64,000 bases of DNA from Mesocentrotus franciscanus (Eukaryota; Echinodermata; Echinoidea; Camarodonta; Strongylocentrotidae): positions 16,260,556 to 16,324,555 of the forward strand of contig CP137671.1 in NCBI GenBank assembly GCA_037976565.1. The letters are read 5' to 3'. Positions 44,801-57,120 of the stretch are shown piece by piece. The translations under genes were made by a program, and so were the position numbers. Under the pieces are notes generated by a model. That model saw only the letters and a program-made list of their open reading frames with translations, was not told where the DNA came from and searched no databases. Within the stretch, counting starts at the first letter, position 1; every line of letters starts with the position of its first letter.

Positions 44801-47800
44801 CCCGGTTATTTCAAAAATAAAACAAAACAAAACAAAAACCTTTTAAACTAAGACCCCTCCATCTTCCAAATTAAGACCCAGTAATAAAGCATGGGTTTAG
44901 AGCGTAGTCTTTACTCCAGACCCGTTTAATTTTTTTAATCTTCAAAACTAAGACCCCATCATCTTATTCATGTGGAATAACATGAGTATTGAACGTAGTC
45001 TTTCCTCTAGACTCGGTTATTTCAAAAACAAAACAAAACAAAAACAAAAACTTTAAAATTAAGACCCACCATCTTCCAAACTAAGATCCTGTAATAAAGC
45101 ATGGGTTTAGAGCATAGTTGTTCTTCCAGACCCGGTCATTTAAAAAAATGATATAATATATACAATATTTAAATATATTTAAGGTCACTTATTCGATTAC
45201 TTTTTTTCTACGAACATTGAATTCCAGGATATTTGTGGGCGTTAGAATTTTTACATATTAACAAATCGTCGACGGTCAACGAACCATCGAATCGGTCCCT
45301 CCTCTGTGTGTTATATATATGGACCATTTTGACTGATTTGTCAGTTCGTGTGACCGCCGACCAATCATTTATTTGTGACGTGTTGTATCCACATATGTTA
45401 TAATGTAATTTATTTTTAAATGAAAAAAAAGAGGAATAAAATGGTGGGACTTAGTTTCGAAGATTTGTTTAAATTTCTTTTTCTTTTGAAATAACCGGGT
45501 CTGGAGGAAAGACTACGCTCTATACCCATGTTATTCCACAGGAAAAGGATGGGGAGGTCTTAGTTTGAAGATTTTTTTTTTTAAATAACCGAGTCTGAAG
45601 TAAAGACTACGCTCTAATCCCATACTTTATTACCGGGTCTTAATTTGGAGGATTGTTGGGTCTTAGATTTGAATTTTTTGTTTTGTTTTTTATTGTTTTT
45701 ATTTTTGAAATGTCCGGGTCTGGAGGAAAGACTACGCTCGATTGTTATGTTATTCCACAGGAAAATGATTATGGGGTCTGTTTTTTAAATTTTTGAAATA
45801 ACCGGGTCTGGAGTAAAGACTGCGCGCTATACCCATGCTTTATTACAGGGTTTTAGTTTTGAACAAATTCGACAAAATATCCCTTCAAATTTATTACATT
45901 TGTGGGTAAAGTCATTATTACATTTGTGGGTGATTCAAAATTATTACATTTGTGGGTAAAGTGGTTATTACATTTGTGGGTGAAATTATTACATTTGTGG
46001 GTAAAGTGTTATTACATTTGTGGGTGTTATTACATTTGTGGGTAAAGTGTTATTACATTTGTGGGCGTTGTTACATTTGTGGGCGTTATTACATTTGTGG
46101 GTGTAACAGGGGGACCCTGGCCTGGTTTGCTGAAAGTGAATGACGGTGGTATGTTCACATAAATACAAATTATAATCCTGTCAGAGCTAGCCTATCAGAG
46201 CTAGCCTATGGATGGTTGTTCACTGAGACTATGTCTGGCTCCACTGATCGCCTCTATACAGATCTTGGACAGAAGTACATTGTATCGGTTAGTGAGGGGA
46301 GGTAACAGTTTTTGTGTGATTGCCGATCTCATCGCTTGCAGTTTTTCAAGAAAATGGACAGATTAGCCCAAAGGAAGTCCCTATATTTTGATGCTTTACA
46401 ATGATTTTCGATGTTATTTTGATAGTATATGAAAATTTGATCTATTTTCTTTCCAATCATTAACAAAAAAATCGAACAGTGTTAAGTCTACATGTAGATA
46501 AATAAAAACTGAGGGCAAATTTTTTTCATCGGATTCTGGTGAAAATCGGGTAGTTAATCAACCCTTGTGCGTGTGCCAAGTGTAACCGCTTGTGTATGGG
46601 AAAGGTTGACAAATGCCAGTTTTTATTAAAGAATTCCCCATACCAGACTGTTATTTTGGGCTGCCATACCCCTGCGTGAAGAGGGAGGTAAACAAAACCT
46701 AAAATGTGTTCGTAATCACCCTACCCGCACCCTACAAACATTGCACACTGGCTTCGGAGTTGGGGGAGAAGACCCTAAGGCCTGCCAAGTTATGCCAATC
46801 GTTAGCTGTGGACCGCGAGCTTTAAAAGGTTGGCCACTCCTGATGTACATGAACCAAACAAAAAATGTTTTTTCATGTTGCCAATTCACTTACTTTACAA
46901 TAAGTGTAAAAAGGCATGCGCGCAGGTGTCGTAAATTTTTATATACTTTTCCTTTCCTATATTTACTGGTAAATAATCTTTAAAAAATAATTCAATCTTG
47001 AATTCAAGCTATTCGTCAGAAATGTATAGATCTACAAGTACATGATTATATGGCCCTCCGGGATTAAAACTGATGAGTCTACCCTGTTTAAACAAGACAT
47101 ATTATTATGATTATTATTATTATTATTATTCTTCTTCTCATTATTGTTGTTGTTGTTAATTATATTATTACGTTATTATTTATTATTACAGGTTGTATTA
47201 CTATTAGTAGAAGTATTATTATTATTATTATTAGTATTAGTATTAGTATTATTATCATTATTATTATTATTATGATGTATATAACACATATGCACTACGC
47301 TGAATGATTAAAGGTAGTATCATTTTGGAGACAGAATGAAAATAATGAACATGAGACACTTCTTATATATTTCCCCTTTCTTTTTAATACATGTAGGTGG
47401 GGTGAAGCGTTTCTCCTACAATGGTCCTAAATCATCCAAAGACAACTCACCGGGGCCTACCGATGAATGGTTTAACGGATTGCCAACCAAGTCAAAATCA
47501 GAACAATCATGTAAGTATTTGTCTTATTCTCCATTTAGAAATTCACATATATTATGATTACTTTCATGTGCCCCATGTGATCAACAGTTGGTGGAAGTCA
47601 CGTGATGATGTGTGGCAATCAAGCAGAATGTCCCTGCGAACCATTAATTACATGGAAATTAGAATGGATATAATGTAGAGGTGTGTTGGTCTAGTGGATA
47701 CTTCGTCGGACTGTGGATCACACGGTTCGTGGTTCGAGTCTCAGCGCAGCACCAATTTCCTTTGGCAAGACATTAATCTATGTATTCCACTCTCCACCCA

Positions 47801-50800
47801 AGAGTTAAGTTAAATGCCCTTTAATGCCCATTTCTGGTAGGAAGAAATTCCTTGCATGCTGTGAGCACTGAAATCAGTAGCCTAGCAGAGCTGGGGTAAT
47901 ATTTTTGCATGGTGGAAATGTGCGCTATAAGAATAACCAATATTGTTATTACATATATTATAATGCGAAATTAATCGATACCCCCGGTAGTATGATTATT
48001 TTTGTCCACTTGATATCATCCCCAACTTATGGAAGCAATCACAGAACTTGATGAAGTTTTGAGCATCTTGATCTAGGGAAAAAACATATCTTGGCAAGTC
48101 GTACATGTACAGTGTACATGTAGGTACATGTCACATGAAAAGTTTACAAATTTTGTAATAAAGTTAAATTGGACATTCTCTGAAATGTGTCAGTATTATA
48201 TTTTTATTTTTTTATTTTTAATTTTATTTTAAATGTGTTTTATTGAAACAGAATCAAATACAATCACAATATATTTTCAAGTAATTATAAAAGATTACAA
48301 AAAAAGCAGTACAACGTAGGTCAAAACCTCATGAAAAGTAAATTACACTAAGACGCAGGCAATTACATGCACATGTACCTTTACAACATTATAAAACAAA
48401 CTTCCATTTTTTAAAGTGATTATAATTTTTTTCATCTACCGCATACATAGTTCACGGAAGCAACACTGAACTTGATGACGTATGGAGCATCAGGAAGAAT
48501 GTGTCTGCAAGCCTGAACCAGCCAGCAAAGCAGGCGACAACTGCCAGCAAAAACCCCCAAGCCACTGGCTACTACTCACGCCACGGCCAGTACAACAACA
48601 AGTCCTCCAAGGTTAACGAAGACACGTCTGCTCTCACCGGTGCAGATGGATCAGGATTTGGAAGTAAGCCCCCCCCCCTTTTTATTTCTTATTAAGAATA
48701 AGTACTCTGTAGAGATGTCATGGTCGAGTGATCTTATCATTCGACTGGGAATTTAAAGGTCGCAAGAGGTCGATCCCTGGCTCAGCACTTACGTCCTTGC
48801 TCCTCTCCACCAAGGTGTTAAATGGGTAGCTGCTGTAGGATGCAAATGTCTATCACATAATAGTGCTTATATATAGCACATACTATGTTGCCATCTCTAT
48901 GCACAAAAAGACCACAGAACACAGTGGAGGAAACTTGCGAAGGTCTAAGGACAGGATGGGTAAGTCCAAGACAACTTTAACCAAAAGGGACATTCAGAAT
49001 GCATACATGCTGTCGGACAAAATTCAAAATACAATCGTCAAATTTTTGTGTCCAATTTTCTGTTTGCCAGAATCAGGAGGGTACTCTTACGGTCAGTCCA
49101 GGTCCAGTTATTCCTACGGCGCAGGAGCTGCAGGTGTTGGACCAGGTCAGAATACCAGTCCCAGGTTCACAACAGGACCAAGTACCACAACTCAAGGATC
49201 GGGTACCGGTAGATTAGGAGGAATAGGTGTGTATAATACTTGTAACTCATTTGGGACAGGAATTTGAAGGGGCTAAATTGATCTGTTTTATTTTTCTAAT
49301 TGGCAACACTTGTATATTTTTTTTTGCTACATTTTTCTAATATATACATGTAAGTTTTGTATATCTGAAAAAGAATAAACTTGGAGAGAAGCTAGGTTGT
49401 ATGCTAGAAAAGTTTTAAATTTGCCTGTTAGTATGGGAACAGTAATTTTGACATTTTCAACATGTGCCAATTTGAGGATTTTAGTGCTTAAACTTTGTGT
49501 GTGATTTGTTGTCAAGGCTACATGTATTTAGTAACATAATAAAAATGAAGACAGTACATGTACATGTATGCATGTACATGTTTGTAAAACATTTACAAGT
49601 TCATTTTTAGACAGGAATTGCTGCCCACTGCTTTAAAGTGCATCAAGTACCTAAAAGAATGAGGTGTGTACTGCTCGAATGTATTAAATCAACTCTGAAA
49701 ACTTTACTTCGCGTTCTATGGGTTAAGAATATGAAGAACATAAATAATAACATAAAACCCTACTCTCGGAACCCAAGTTAGACTTGGGTTCCGTGCGGGC
49801 CCCATGTTAATTGAGGACGTATGGGTGCGTTGACTAGTCTACTCACAAATCTCTTCTTATTGTAATTGAGCAGATGTAAATATCTCTTCATGGAAGAAAA
49901 AATTGAAGCTCATATTTTGAATATAGTACAGTGACATGGAACCCCTAACGTGCAGAGGAAAATATTTGTTGGTGATTGGTATGTTTACATTTTATGGAAA
50001 AGTAGGCCTTAAATACATATACATTATACAAATCCCCCCCCTTTTTTTGGGGGTAGTTTGTTGTGCCCCTCCAATTCCATTTTATTTATCACCTCCTGTT
50101 TTCAAATAATTACGATTCCACTCCTTCCTAAAAGAAATTATCAGGTGATGTTTTTGCTTTCATTCCCATACATCTGGTTTTATTGTTTTGTTGTTGTCTC
50201 AAAATAATATTTGCCATTACAGTGACCTCTATGAAAAAAGAGTCATATAACCTGGACCTTGCTACAACCCAGATTAAACACAGTCAGGATATCTCTAGGA
50301 ATGTCCTGGGGAGCATTTCACAAAGACTAAGATCGACTGAAGTTGGACTTGAACTATGGCAGGCCGTGCATGCCACTACAGGGTTGTAGTTTCTCTAACC
50401 ATTCCTGGCATTGGTTTGTCAAGGGACGTACAAATCATGGTCACAAATCTACATAATTTACATTTTTTGATAGTTTATTATTGAAGGAAAAAATTGAGAG
50501 ACCAATGGTGAGAGCAACCAGTGGCATGAATGGTCTGCCATAGTTCAAGTCCAACTTAAGTCGATGTTAGTCTTTGTGAAACACCCCCAGCAATAAAAGA
50601 TAACAATGAAATTATTTTTATGCAATTTACACCCCAAAAAAAAAAAAATTTATGCATTGTGAGTGGAGTAGTGTTTATTGACCCTAATATTTACTTTTTT
50701 TTCTATTTATTTGTTGTTTAATTTTTACAGGGTAGCATTAACAGTCTATATAAAACTGCCTCCCACAATGGCTCTGTTTTAGGATTTGGGTTCATAAAAC

Positions 50801-51518
50801 CTGAAGTAAGGAACGCAGTGTTTGATTTAAAGAGATGTATTTAAGATTTAATTTTTCCTTATCTCTTCCTGCAATTTTCTCCCATATTCCTTACCATTGT
50901 TATGTTGATACCTTTGTATGTTATTTTGTACCCAAAATGATTCATTTTCAGTGATTATGTTCACAAAACCTCTGAATAAATGCACTGTAGCAAAATACAA
51001 TTACATGTTAGTTAATAAAATACAAATCTGCCTATTTCAAGTACAGGTACGTGGTATAAAGCGCACATATACTTGGTATATAGCGTACATGTACGTGGTA
51101 TATAGCATACATGTACGTGGTATATAGCATACAAGCCATACATGTATGTGATAAATAGCGTCCATGTATGTCGTAAATAACGTACATGTATGTAGTATAC
51201 AGCATACAAATCATTGAGTCTATGTAGGATATTGATTAGTTGATGTATGTGTTGGGAAATTTTCTTGTAGAACACATTTTTTAATACCCCCTGCCTTTTG
51301 TTAATGATGATGTAAAAGGGCTTCTACATGCACTTTGTTGTCTTCTCTCAGGTGGCTTACTATAGCAAGTTTGAATGGGAATTTATAATGCTTTTTTTTC
51401 TTTTCTAGGTCCTCCAATGGGAAGTGGAAATAGATCACCTACTCGCTCGAATACCAGTCGATCATTGGAATCCCAGTACAGCAGAGGGAGGGGCAGTGAT
51501 AAGTGGAGCAGCTTCTAA
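41846..51518 (+). CDS. Unrecognised 214-residue low-complexity protein, five coding exons
   Basis: Coding exons: 41846-41897, 47397-47510, 48451-48663, 49071-49226, 51409-51518. All junctions are phase 1 with GT-AG sites, and the sum is 645 bases (214 residues plus TAA). The N-terminus is very basic (MRKDERRRMREP), followed by VKRFSYNGPKSSKD, TELDDVWSIRKN, a Ser/Gly/Tyr stretch (SGGYSYGQSRSSYSYG), a Gly/Thr stretch, and a Ser/Arg tail ending SRGRGSDKWSSF. There is no signal peptide, membrane helix or catalytic motif; it looks intrinsically disordered. I do not recognise the family. Because exons 2-4 are symmetric, skipping any of them keeps frame. A 5-codon upstream ATG (41842) overlaps the chosen start out of frame, and an earlier noncoding exon is possible. 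It is divergent from TEX11 at 3.6 kb, too far for an obvious shared promoter. Confidence 0.75.
42440..43975. other. GTCGCC-rich region with inverted GGTCAGGTCGCCC ends
   Basis: GGTCAGGTCGCCC near 42446 has its reverse complement GGGCGACCTGAC near 43960. In between, GTCGCC occurs in clusters (two near 42450-42475, five between 43125 and 43205) and GGCGAC near 43905-43965. It could be a degenerate transposon; no TSD identified. Lies in intron 1 of the plus-strand gene. Confidence 0.45.
43995..46108. mobile_element. 2.1 kb foldback element with minisatellite arms
   Basis: Ends TGTTACACCCACAAATG and CATTTGTGGGTGTAACA are perfect inverted repeats flanked by GGGGG on both sides. The outer arms are arrays of CCCACAAATGTAATAA (about 44003-44156 and, inverted, 45893-46105). 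Inside, the left arm continues as ~332-bp tandem units with AATAAAGCATGGGTTTAGAG (44170-45140), and the right arm as the inverse (45440-45880). A unique centre lies at about 45180-45440. No protein is encoded. It sits in intron 1 of the plus-strand gene. Confidence 0.85.
47100..47275. repeat. (ATT)n trinucleotide tract
   Basis: Long ATT/GTT/AGT trinucleotide run that follows a SINE-like end (ATGAGTCTACCCTGTTTAAAC, 47070-47090). It ends about 120 bases before exon 2 of the plus-strand gene. Confidence 0.9.
47674..47960 (+). mobile_element. tRNA-derived SINE, full-length-looking
   Basis: A-box-like TGGTCTAGTGG (47687-47697) and B-box GGTTCGAGTCT (47731-47741) head, body AAGACATTAATCTATG, conserved 3' core GGTAGGAAGAAATTCCTTGCATGC, and a short ATT-type tail. 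Lies in intron 2 of the plus-strand gene. Confidence 0.75.
48025..48068 (+). pseudogene. Decayed duplicate of exon 3 start of the 214-residue gene
   Basis: The stretch GGAAGCAATCAC-GAACTTGATGA-GT-GAGCATC repeats the beginning of the exon at 48451 with roughly 35 of 39 positions identical and a one-base insertion. The insertion puts TGATGA in frame, so this copy cannot code. Some of the intron just upstream also looks similar (GATTAT then T-rich). It lies 420 bases upstream of the real exon. Confidence 0.55.
48708..48885 (+). mobile_element. Degenerate tRNA-derived SINE
   Basis: ATGGTCGAGTGATCTT and AGGTCGATCCCTGGC recall A and B boxes; CAGCACTTACGTCCTTG and CCACCAAGGTGTTAAATGGGTA resemble the SINE body. 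Only 45 bases after exon 3 of the plus-strand gene. Confidence 0.5.
50308..50589. mobile_element. Hairpin MITE family C, copy 3
   Basis: CATTTCACAAAGACTAAGAT to GTGAAACACCCCC; arms complementary around a ~100-base centre. Lies in intron 4 of the plus-strand gene. Confidence 0.85.
51043..51208. repeat. ~23-bp minisatellite
   Basis: Seven or so units like GTACATGTACGTGGTATATAGC. Produces short Tyr/His-rich spurious frames on both strands. It ends 200 bases before the last exon of the plus-strand gene. Confidence 0.88.
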
Positions 51519-54500
51519 TCCCACACTACTATCACAGCATAGTTACAAAGAACAGCAAGTAATCAAAAACTACTGCATTGGAGGGAGGGAGAGCAGTGGC
51601 TGGAGCAGCTCTATTGGAAGGTGCTTGCGTGAGTTTCTGAATTATATAGGAGCTTTAGAAATTATAAGAAAGGATAGAATTAGAGGAAATTGATAGAACA
51701 TCATTTAAAAACAGCAGATGCAACTACAGAGGAGGAAAACTTCTGCATGGATGAGCTTTTGTGGAGAAGGAAAAGGGCAGCAGAGATGAACAGTCATTTT
51801 TAGCAAAGGGGAAACAAGAAAAGGAAGAGAGAGAAATACAATTATTATCATTGCTTGCAGATTTAATATATAAATGACTTTGTTGCCAATTCGCATTAAA
51901 TTCAACAATCATGTTTAATGTACATGTATAAAAATCATACCATCTTCATCTAGTTTACAAATGTTTACTTGTGGATAATTCATCTTTCCATAAGAAAATA
52001 GAAAATAACAATTGCTCTAGAGTTAACTGAACATATGCATTCTGGATGTGATTTGAAAACATAAATGGTCACAATAAAAAGACCCTTTTCGGTGAAAATT
52101 TACGTAATGTACATAATATGCACAGCGACTAACAACTCACATTGGCACAATGAAAATATATCTTTAAAGTTTTTGCCAATGCAGAATTATTCCTATAATT
52201 TACTACATTGAATTTTTAAAAACATTTCATGTGATGCTGTTAAGGCCTCTGCCATCGAAGGTGGTGCGCCGGGCATTATGCTAGGTAGTCTGTCCGTCTG
52301 TCCTGCTTTTCATTATCGCAATAACTTGAGAACCATTCAATCGATTTAAACCACACTTGGATGAAGTAAGTATGAGCATGCAAGGATGAACTTATTAGAT
52401 TTTGGGTGGAAGAGGTTACAGGGTCATAAAAAGTGTTTCAAAAATACCAGAAAATACCTCATTACCGCGATAACTTGAAGAGCATGGAAGCAATTCAAAC
52501 CAAACTTGGATGACGTTGTTAAAGGCTTTTTACGGTGTTGGTGTAAGAGTCTCAGGTATCCAGTTACTTCCAATTCAGTTATTTTATTCAAACTGGGGTA
52601 GTATTCTTAAACTTGATTGGCATACAAAATATTTCCTTAGGGCCAATCATAAAGGGGTATCAGAATGATAATACATGAAAATCAATTATTAATGTACCCT
52701 CAAACAAATTTCCATCATTTATTCATGTAAGCAGTACATTGAAGAAATGTTGCAAAATTCCTTTTTGTAATATGAAGAAAAAAATCACCGTAAAGTTCCC
52801 TAATTGTGCAGTTGCAAAGCGATTTACAGAAAAGTAGAAAACAAAGTATACATCAACTCAAGCTCTTCATTGAAACAGAAAACACGATATTCAACATTTT
52901 TAATTTTTTTGATAGAGATAAGTTCTAAAAAGTTTTTTGCTTGAAATTTAATCCACTATACTATATCATGGAATAGAAATGTTGAAGGACTGTGAAAGGT
53001 GAAGATTGCATTAAATATTGTTTTTTAATTTCTTAAAAATCTTTTATCCCATTAAAGTTTCCATATACTAAGATACAATTGTTTCTTTGGCACTGTCGGC
53101 AACAGACCCTGGCAAGACCGCTGATTCACATTATTGTTTGCCTCCCATCTGCCAATTACACTGTACTTCTCTTTATAGAAGAAGAATTTTTTTAAACGGC
53201 ATTTAGCAACTGCAAATATCTCTGTTTTCAATTTTACAATTAAAGGTGAGATAGGGCACTATTAAACGGACACTGTACATGAGCATTAATGAGGTTTGAA
53301 ATTTTCAAGTGTGTTATTTTGTCTGTAAAGCTTAAAGAAGATCTTACCGGTAGATGTAAAACCTAGATTGTGTAAATTTTTCATCATGCATTCTCCTTTC
53401 CTTCAATCACTGATACACCTTGACTTGATTTAATGAAAGATTTTTATTTTTTGTGAGAGAATATTATGTTTAATTGAAATTTTATTGAAAAAAAGCTTCT
53501 TTTGATAAGGAGTAATAGTGATGATATGTACATACATAAACTAAAATTGTATTTAATAACAGAGAAATAGTTATTTAATCAAATGAAATATTTTACTTAA
53601 TGTTTGTGTTTGATGTGCTCTTGGTGGATATAGGCTTGTATCGTGTGATATTTGTTAATTTTTGTATTTAAATATAAATATTCATTATCATATATACAAT
53701 GTATATACAGTAGTTACGTACATTACAATACCAAGTTGATATGCAGCAAAATTGATTTTAAATTGCAATTTCTGCTTGCATACCAACTTCATTTCTTTTC
53801 AGCATTTCAACAACAACAATATATATATTGATGAGGATGATTTCCTACAATACATACATGCAGGCCTACTTATTTTGGCATGACTTCTTTGTTTCCAATC
53901 TTGATGTACCTGGTGGGAAGAAATTCCTTGAATGTTTGTAGCACCTTATTATGGCAGCTCAGCTACAGCCAGGGTCATAATATGATACTTTGTATTAAGC
54001 GCAGTAGAGTATATTCATATAGTAGCTGCACTATATATAAATTTACCTATTGTTGTTATTGTTATCAGATGTTGAACACAGAGAAGACATACAGCCTTTT
54101 CACTTACGGCTAAAATTCTTTAAAGCTGATTAGTTTAAAGAGCTTTAAACTAATCAGCTTTAGATACAACATCATTCACACACAGAAAATTTTGGTGGGG
54201 CCGTTTGAGATTCATTGCTCTGCCACTGCTCGTAAATGTGCAATGGCCCTACTGAGCGTTTAAAGAGCAGTGCCCGCCCAGTTTAATCACGTATATCCGT
54301 TCACACACAAAATGTCTTGCTCTCTAGATACGGACTTCGTATCTGCAGCCTGCTTTGAACGGCGTATGAATCGCTACTTCGTATCTGTCCGAACATCGTA
54401 TAAAAGACGTTATTCAGCTCTAGATACAATGAATTTTAACCGTGTGAGAAAAGGCTGATTGGGGGTTTGGATATCAGCATTAAACAACTGACTTAGGGCT

Positions 54501-55454
54501 GTGCCAATAACCTCATTTTCCATTGAGACCCAGAAGGTCACTATTAAACTCATATCATTCATCATAGAGTTAATGCCCTTCTGGCCCTCTAGTCTCTACA
54601 GACTGTACTTTGTACGCAAACAAATTATGTTGGCACAACACTCTTGTCTAAGGGTTGTTGTGATAATTTTCCAAGATACTTTTGAACGCTTATCTAATTG
54701 TATGTCTGCAAATGGCTGAGACTGAAAAGTTCTCACCATCTCCATATTCTAACATATTGTACATGTATAAATTTGATGTGAACTTGTGAAGTTCTCTTTC
54801 TCTTTAATTGTGTCTTGCATCAAACTAGACAAAAGGCTGAATTAACTTTTTGATATCAAAGCATTAGTAAAAAGTCTATTTTACCTGTCTTTGTTTTCAA
54901 GATTGTCAACATGTAGTGTAGTTTATTAGTACCGGTAGACATTTTTTGGTTTTTGATGAAAAATAATATTAATCAGGAATTGGTGTAAATTATAGGAAAT
55001 GAGACTTGTCGAGATTATAAAATGAAAGTAAATGCTCAACTGGAAATCGTGATTACCATTGAGTTCCATATGAAATGGTCTACATTTATAGTCATCAAAA
55101 CTTGGCATTAAGAACTGTGTAAACATTGTTATGTAAAAAATGGTTACCGGTATGTATAATGTATACATGAGGCTGTTTTTAAGTAATAACTGCATGTTTA
55201 TTTATTTTGGGTAGGGGGTTAGACTTTAAAGTTTTTTTTGTTAATACGATTTTAGTATACATCCTTTCAGTGTGTTTGAGATTTTTGTAGTAGAGATTGT
55301 AAAACTAAATTTAACATTATATTTGTATCTAGAAATTGTTCTCTCATTGATGATGTTTAAATCCACCACTTTTTTAAAAAGAAAAAAGAAATGGCACAGT
55401 ATATGTGGCTTACTTTAATGGTAACTTCATGTACTGTAGTCATAATTTTTCACT
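51519..55454. other. Downstream region, no gene seen
   Basis: AT-rich. A candidate poly(A) signal AATAAA for the plus-strand gene is at 52073-52078. Also present: an inverted fragment of the GCCTCTGCC/GTCCGTCTGTCC dispersed repeat (52240-52510), a SINE 3' fragment (53905-54060) and a perfect palindrome (54121-54162). Short frames lack protein-like features. Confidence 0.55.
54121..54162. repeat. Perfect 20-bp palindrome
   Basis: Arms TAAAGCTGATTAGTTTAAAG and its exact reverse complement, separated by AG only. Could be a foldback remnant or a cruciform/hairpin site. Confidence 0.9.
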
Positions 55455-56032
55455 GTAAAGGGAAATCCAACCTTAGTAGCGAAATACTTTAAAAGAAAGG
55501 AGAGAAGCAGACTGGTGAAAGTTTGAACAAAATTGGCAAAAGTTTCTTCTTTTTTTATTAAAAAAGAAATTAATGAATATTTGAAAGTTGCAATCACTAT
55601 ATGAATCGGTAATGTCACTGTGACGCAGTGTTGGACAAATTTTCCATTTGTTCCAACGTAGAAATTGACTAAAATGTTTATTCTAAACTCATGACTCAGG
55701 AGGACCTACAGTATAATAATATGCTAACCATAATGTATGTTGAGTAGTGCCCCCAAGGGAGAAGGCACTTAGGAGAAAATCAGAAATTAATCATAATTTT
55801 GGATATACACACAAACGTATATATCACAATTCACTGACCAAATTGCCAATTTGAGATTCCCATATACATGTAGAGGTTCATTCACATAACTAAAGTTATC
55901 TCATATTTCAATATTTCAAACATTCATAACTTATTATTGGTCTGATTTATTTCAAACTTTCGCCATTCTGTGTATCTTATTTTTCTGCTTTCATACAAAT
56001 TAACTTATTACAAGGGTTGGATTGCCCTTTAA
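55455..56032. mobile_element. TTAA MITE family B, diverged copy
   Basis: Left end GTAAAGGGAAATCCAACC (TTAA mutated), right end GGTTGGATTGCCCTTTAA; internal words (CATTCATAACTTATTATTGG, ATTTTTCTGCTTTCAT) match 5705-6485. Another right-end fragment of the family is at about 23318-23425. Confidence 0.75.
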
Positions 56033-56198
56033 GAAATCAATGCACAATATTAAATGCTGCATGGGAAAAGTGTGTTGACAATCCAGTCTCTTTCACCTTT
56101 CGTATTACTAATTCACTTTTATTGAAGCAAATGCATCTATGCTATGACCTGTTCGTCTATGCTTTTTAAAATTAGTTCTGTACTTTAAAACCATATAT

Positions 56199-57120
56199 AA
56201 CTGATGAAACACAAGACATATTTTTGTCATATAAATTATGAAAGGTAGGTGGCAATTGTTATTTTTGAAAACTCAACTTTTTCTCTTTATAGATATATGG
56301 ATGGATCTGTTATAATAACTAAATATACACTTGTACAAACATATCTGTGTATGAAAATTAGTTCTGGGGGTGTTTCACAAAGACTAAGATCAACTTTGAG
56401 TTGGACTTAACTATGGCAGGCCATTCATGCCATTGTTTGCTCTCACAATTTACTGGCATTGGTCTCTCAAGGGGCATTAAAATCATGGTCAAAAATCTAC
56501 AGAATTTACATTTTTTGATAATTCATTATTGAAGGAAAAAATATTATCTAAAGATCATAATGGTGAGAGCAACCAGTGGCATGAATGGCCTGCCATAGTT
56601 AAGTCCAACTTAAAGTTGATCTTAGTTTTTGTGAAACACCCCCTTGTACTGTTAAACATTATAATTGATGAAGCACAAGACATATGTTTTTGTCATATGA
56701 ATTATGAAATGTAGGTGATGTAGGCTTCTTCAGATATGGCCCAGTAAAACGCCACCAAAAAAATCTGCAGCTTTGTTTTTACGTGTAAATGAATGGCAAC
56801 TGCCTGCAACAAAGGAGTCATAGACTGAGCTCTGTGGTATACGATACAGAAATGGAAAGCTTTTTATACTTATCCAATCCCAATCCAAAAGATATTTGAT
56901 ATAGCGTTTTCCTTGCGGATACAAAGCGCTGCACACACACCGCTCCACAACAATAACATTGTTATTTTTGTTTTAAACAGCGTTTGGCCGCGTCACATCT
57001 GAACAAGCCTTAATTGTTATTTTTGAAAACCAAAATATGTTCTCTTCATAGATATATGGATGGATCTGTTATGATAACTAGACATACACTTGTAGTCTTG
57101 TACATAATATCTGTTGTAAG
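56199..57120. repeat. Local segmental duplication around MITE C copy 4
   Basis: GATGAA(A/G)CACAAGACATAT and ATTATGAAA(G/T)GTAGGTG occur near 56201-56250 and 56665-56717; AGATATATGGATGGATCTGTTA occurs at 56291 and 57050. Same order in both sets. Confidence 0.75.
56366..56643. mobile_element. Hairpin MITE family C, copy 4
   Basis: GGGGGTGTTTCACAAAGACT to GTGAAACACCCCC, with long complementary arms. Flanked by two diverged copies of a local duplication (see 56199-57120). Confidence 0.9.

Noticed and set aside
44003..46105. CRISPR-like regular repeats
   Set aside because: Units are directly adjacent minisatellite copies without unique spacers, inverted at the other arm, in animal DNA.
50712..50790. 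Acceptor-like site TTTTTACAG in the plus-strand gene
   Set aside because: The joined frame meets TAG in the first codons, so no coding exon fits.
51012..51275. Tyr/His-rich minus-strand frames
   Set aside because: Shadows of the ~23-bp minisatellite.
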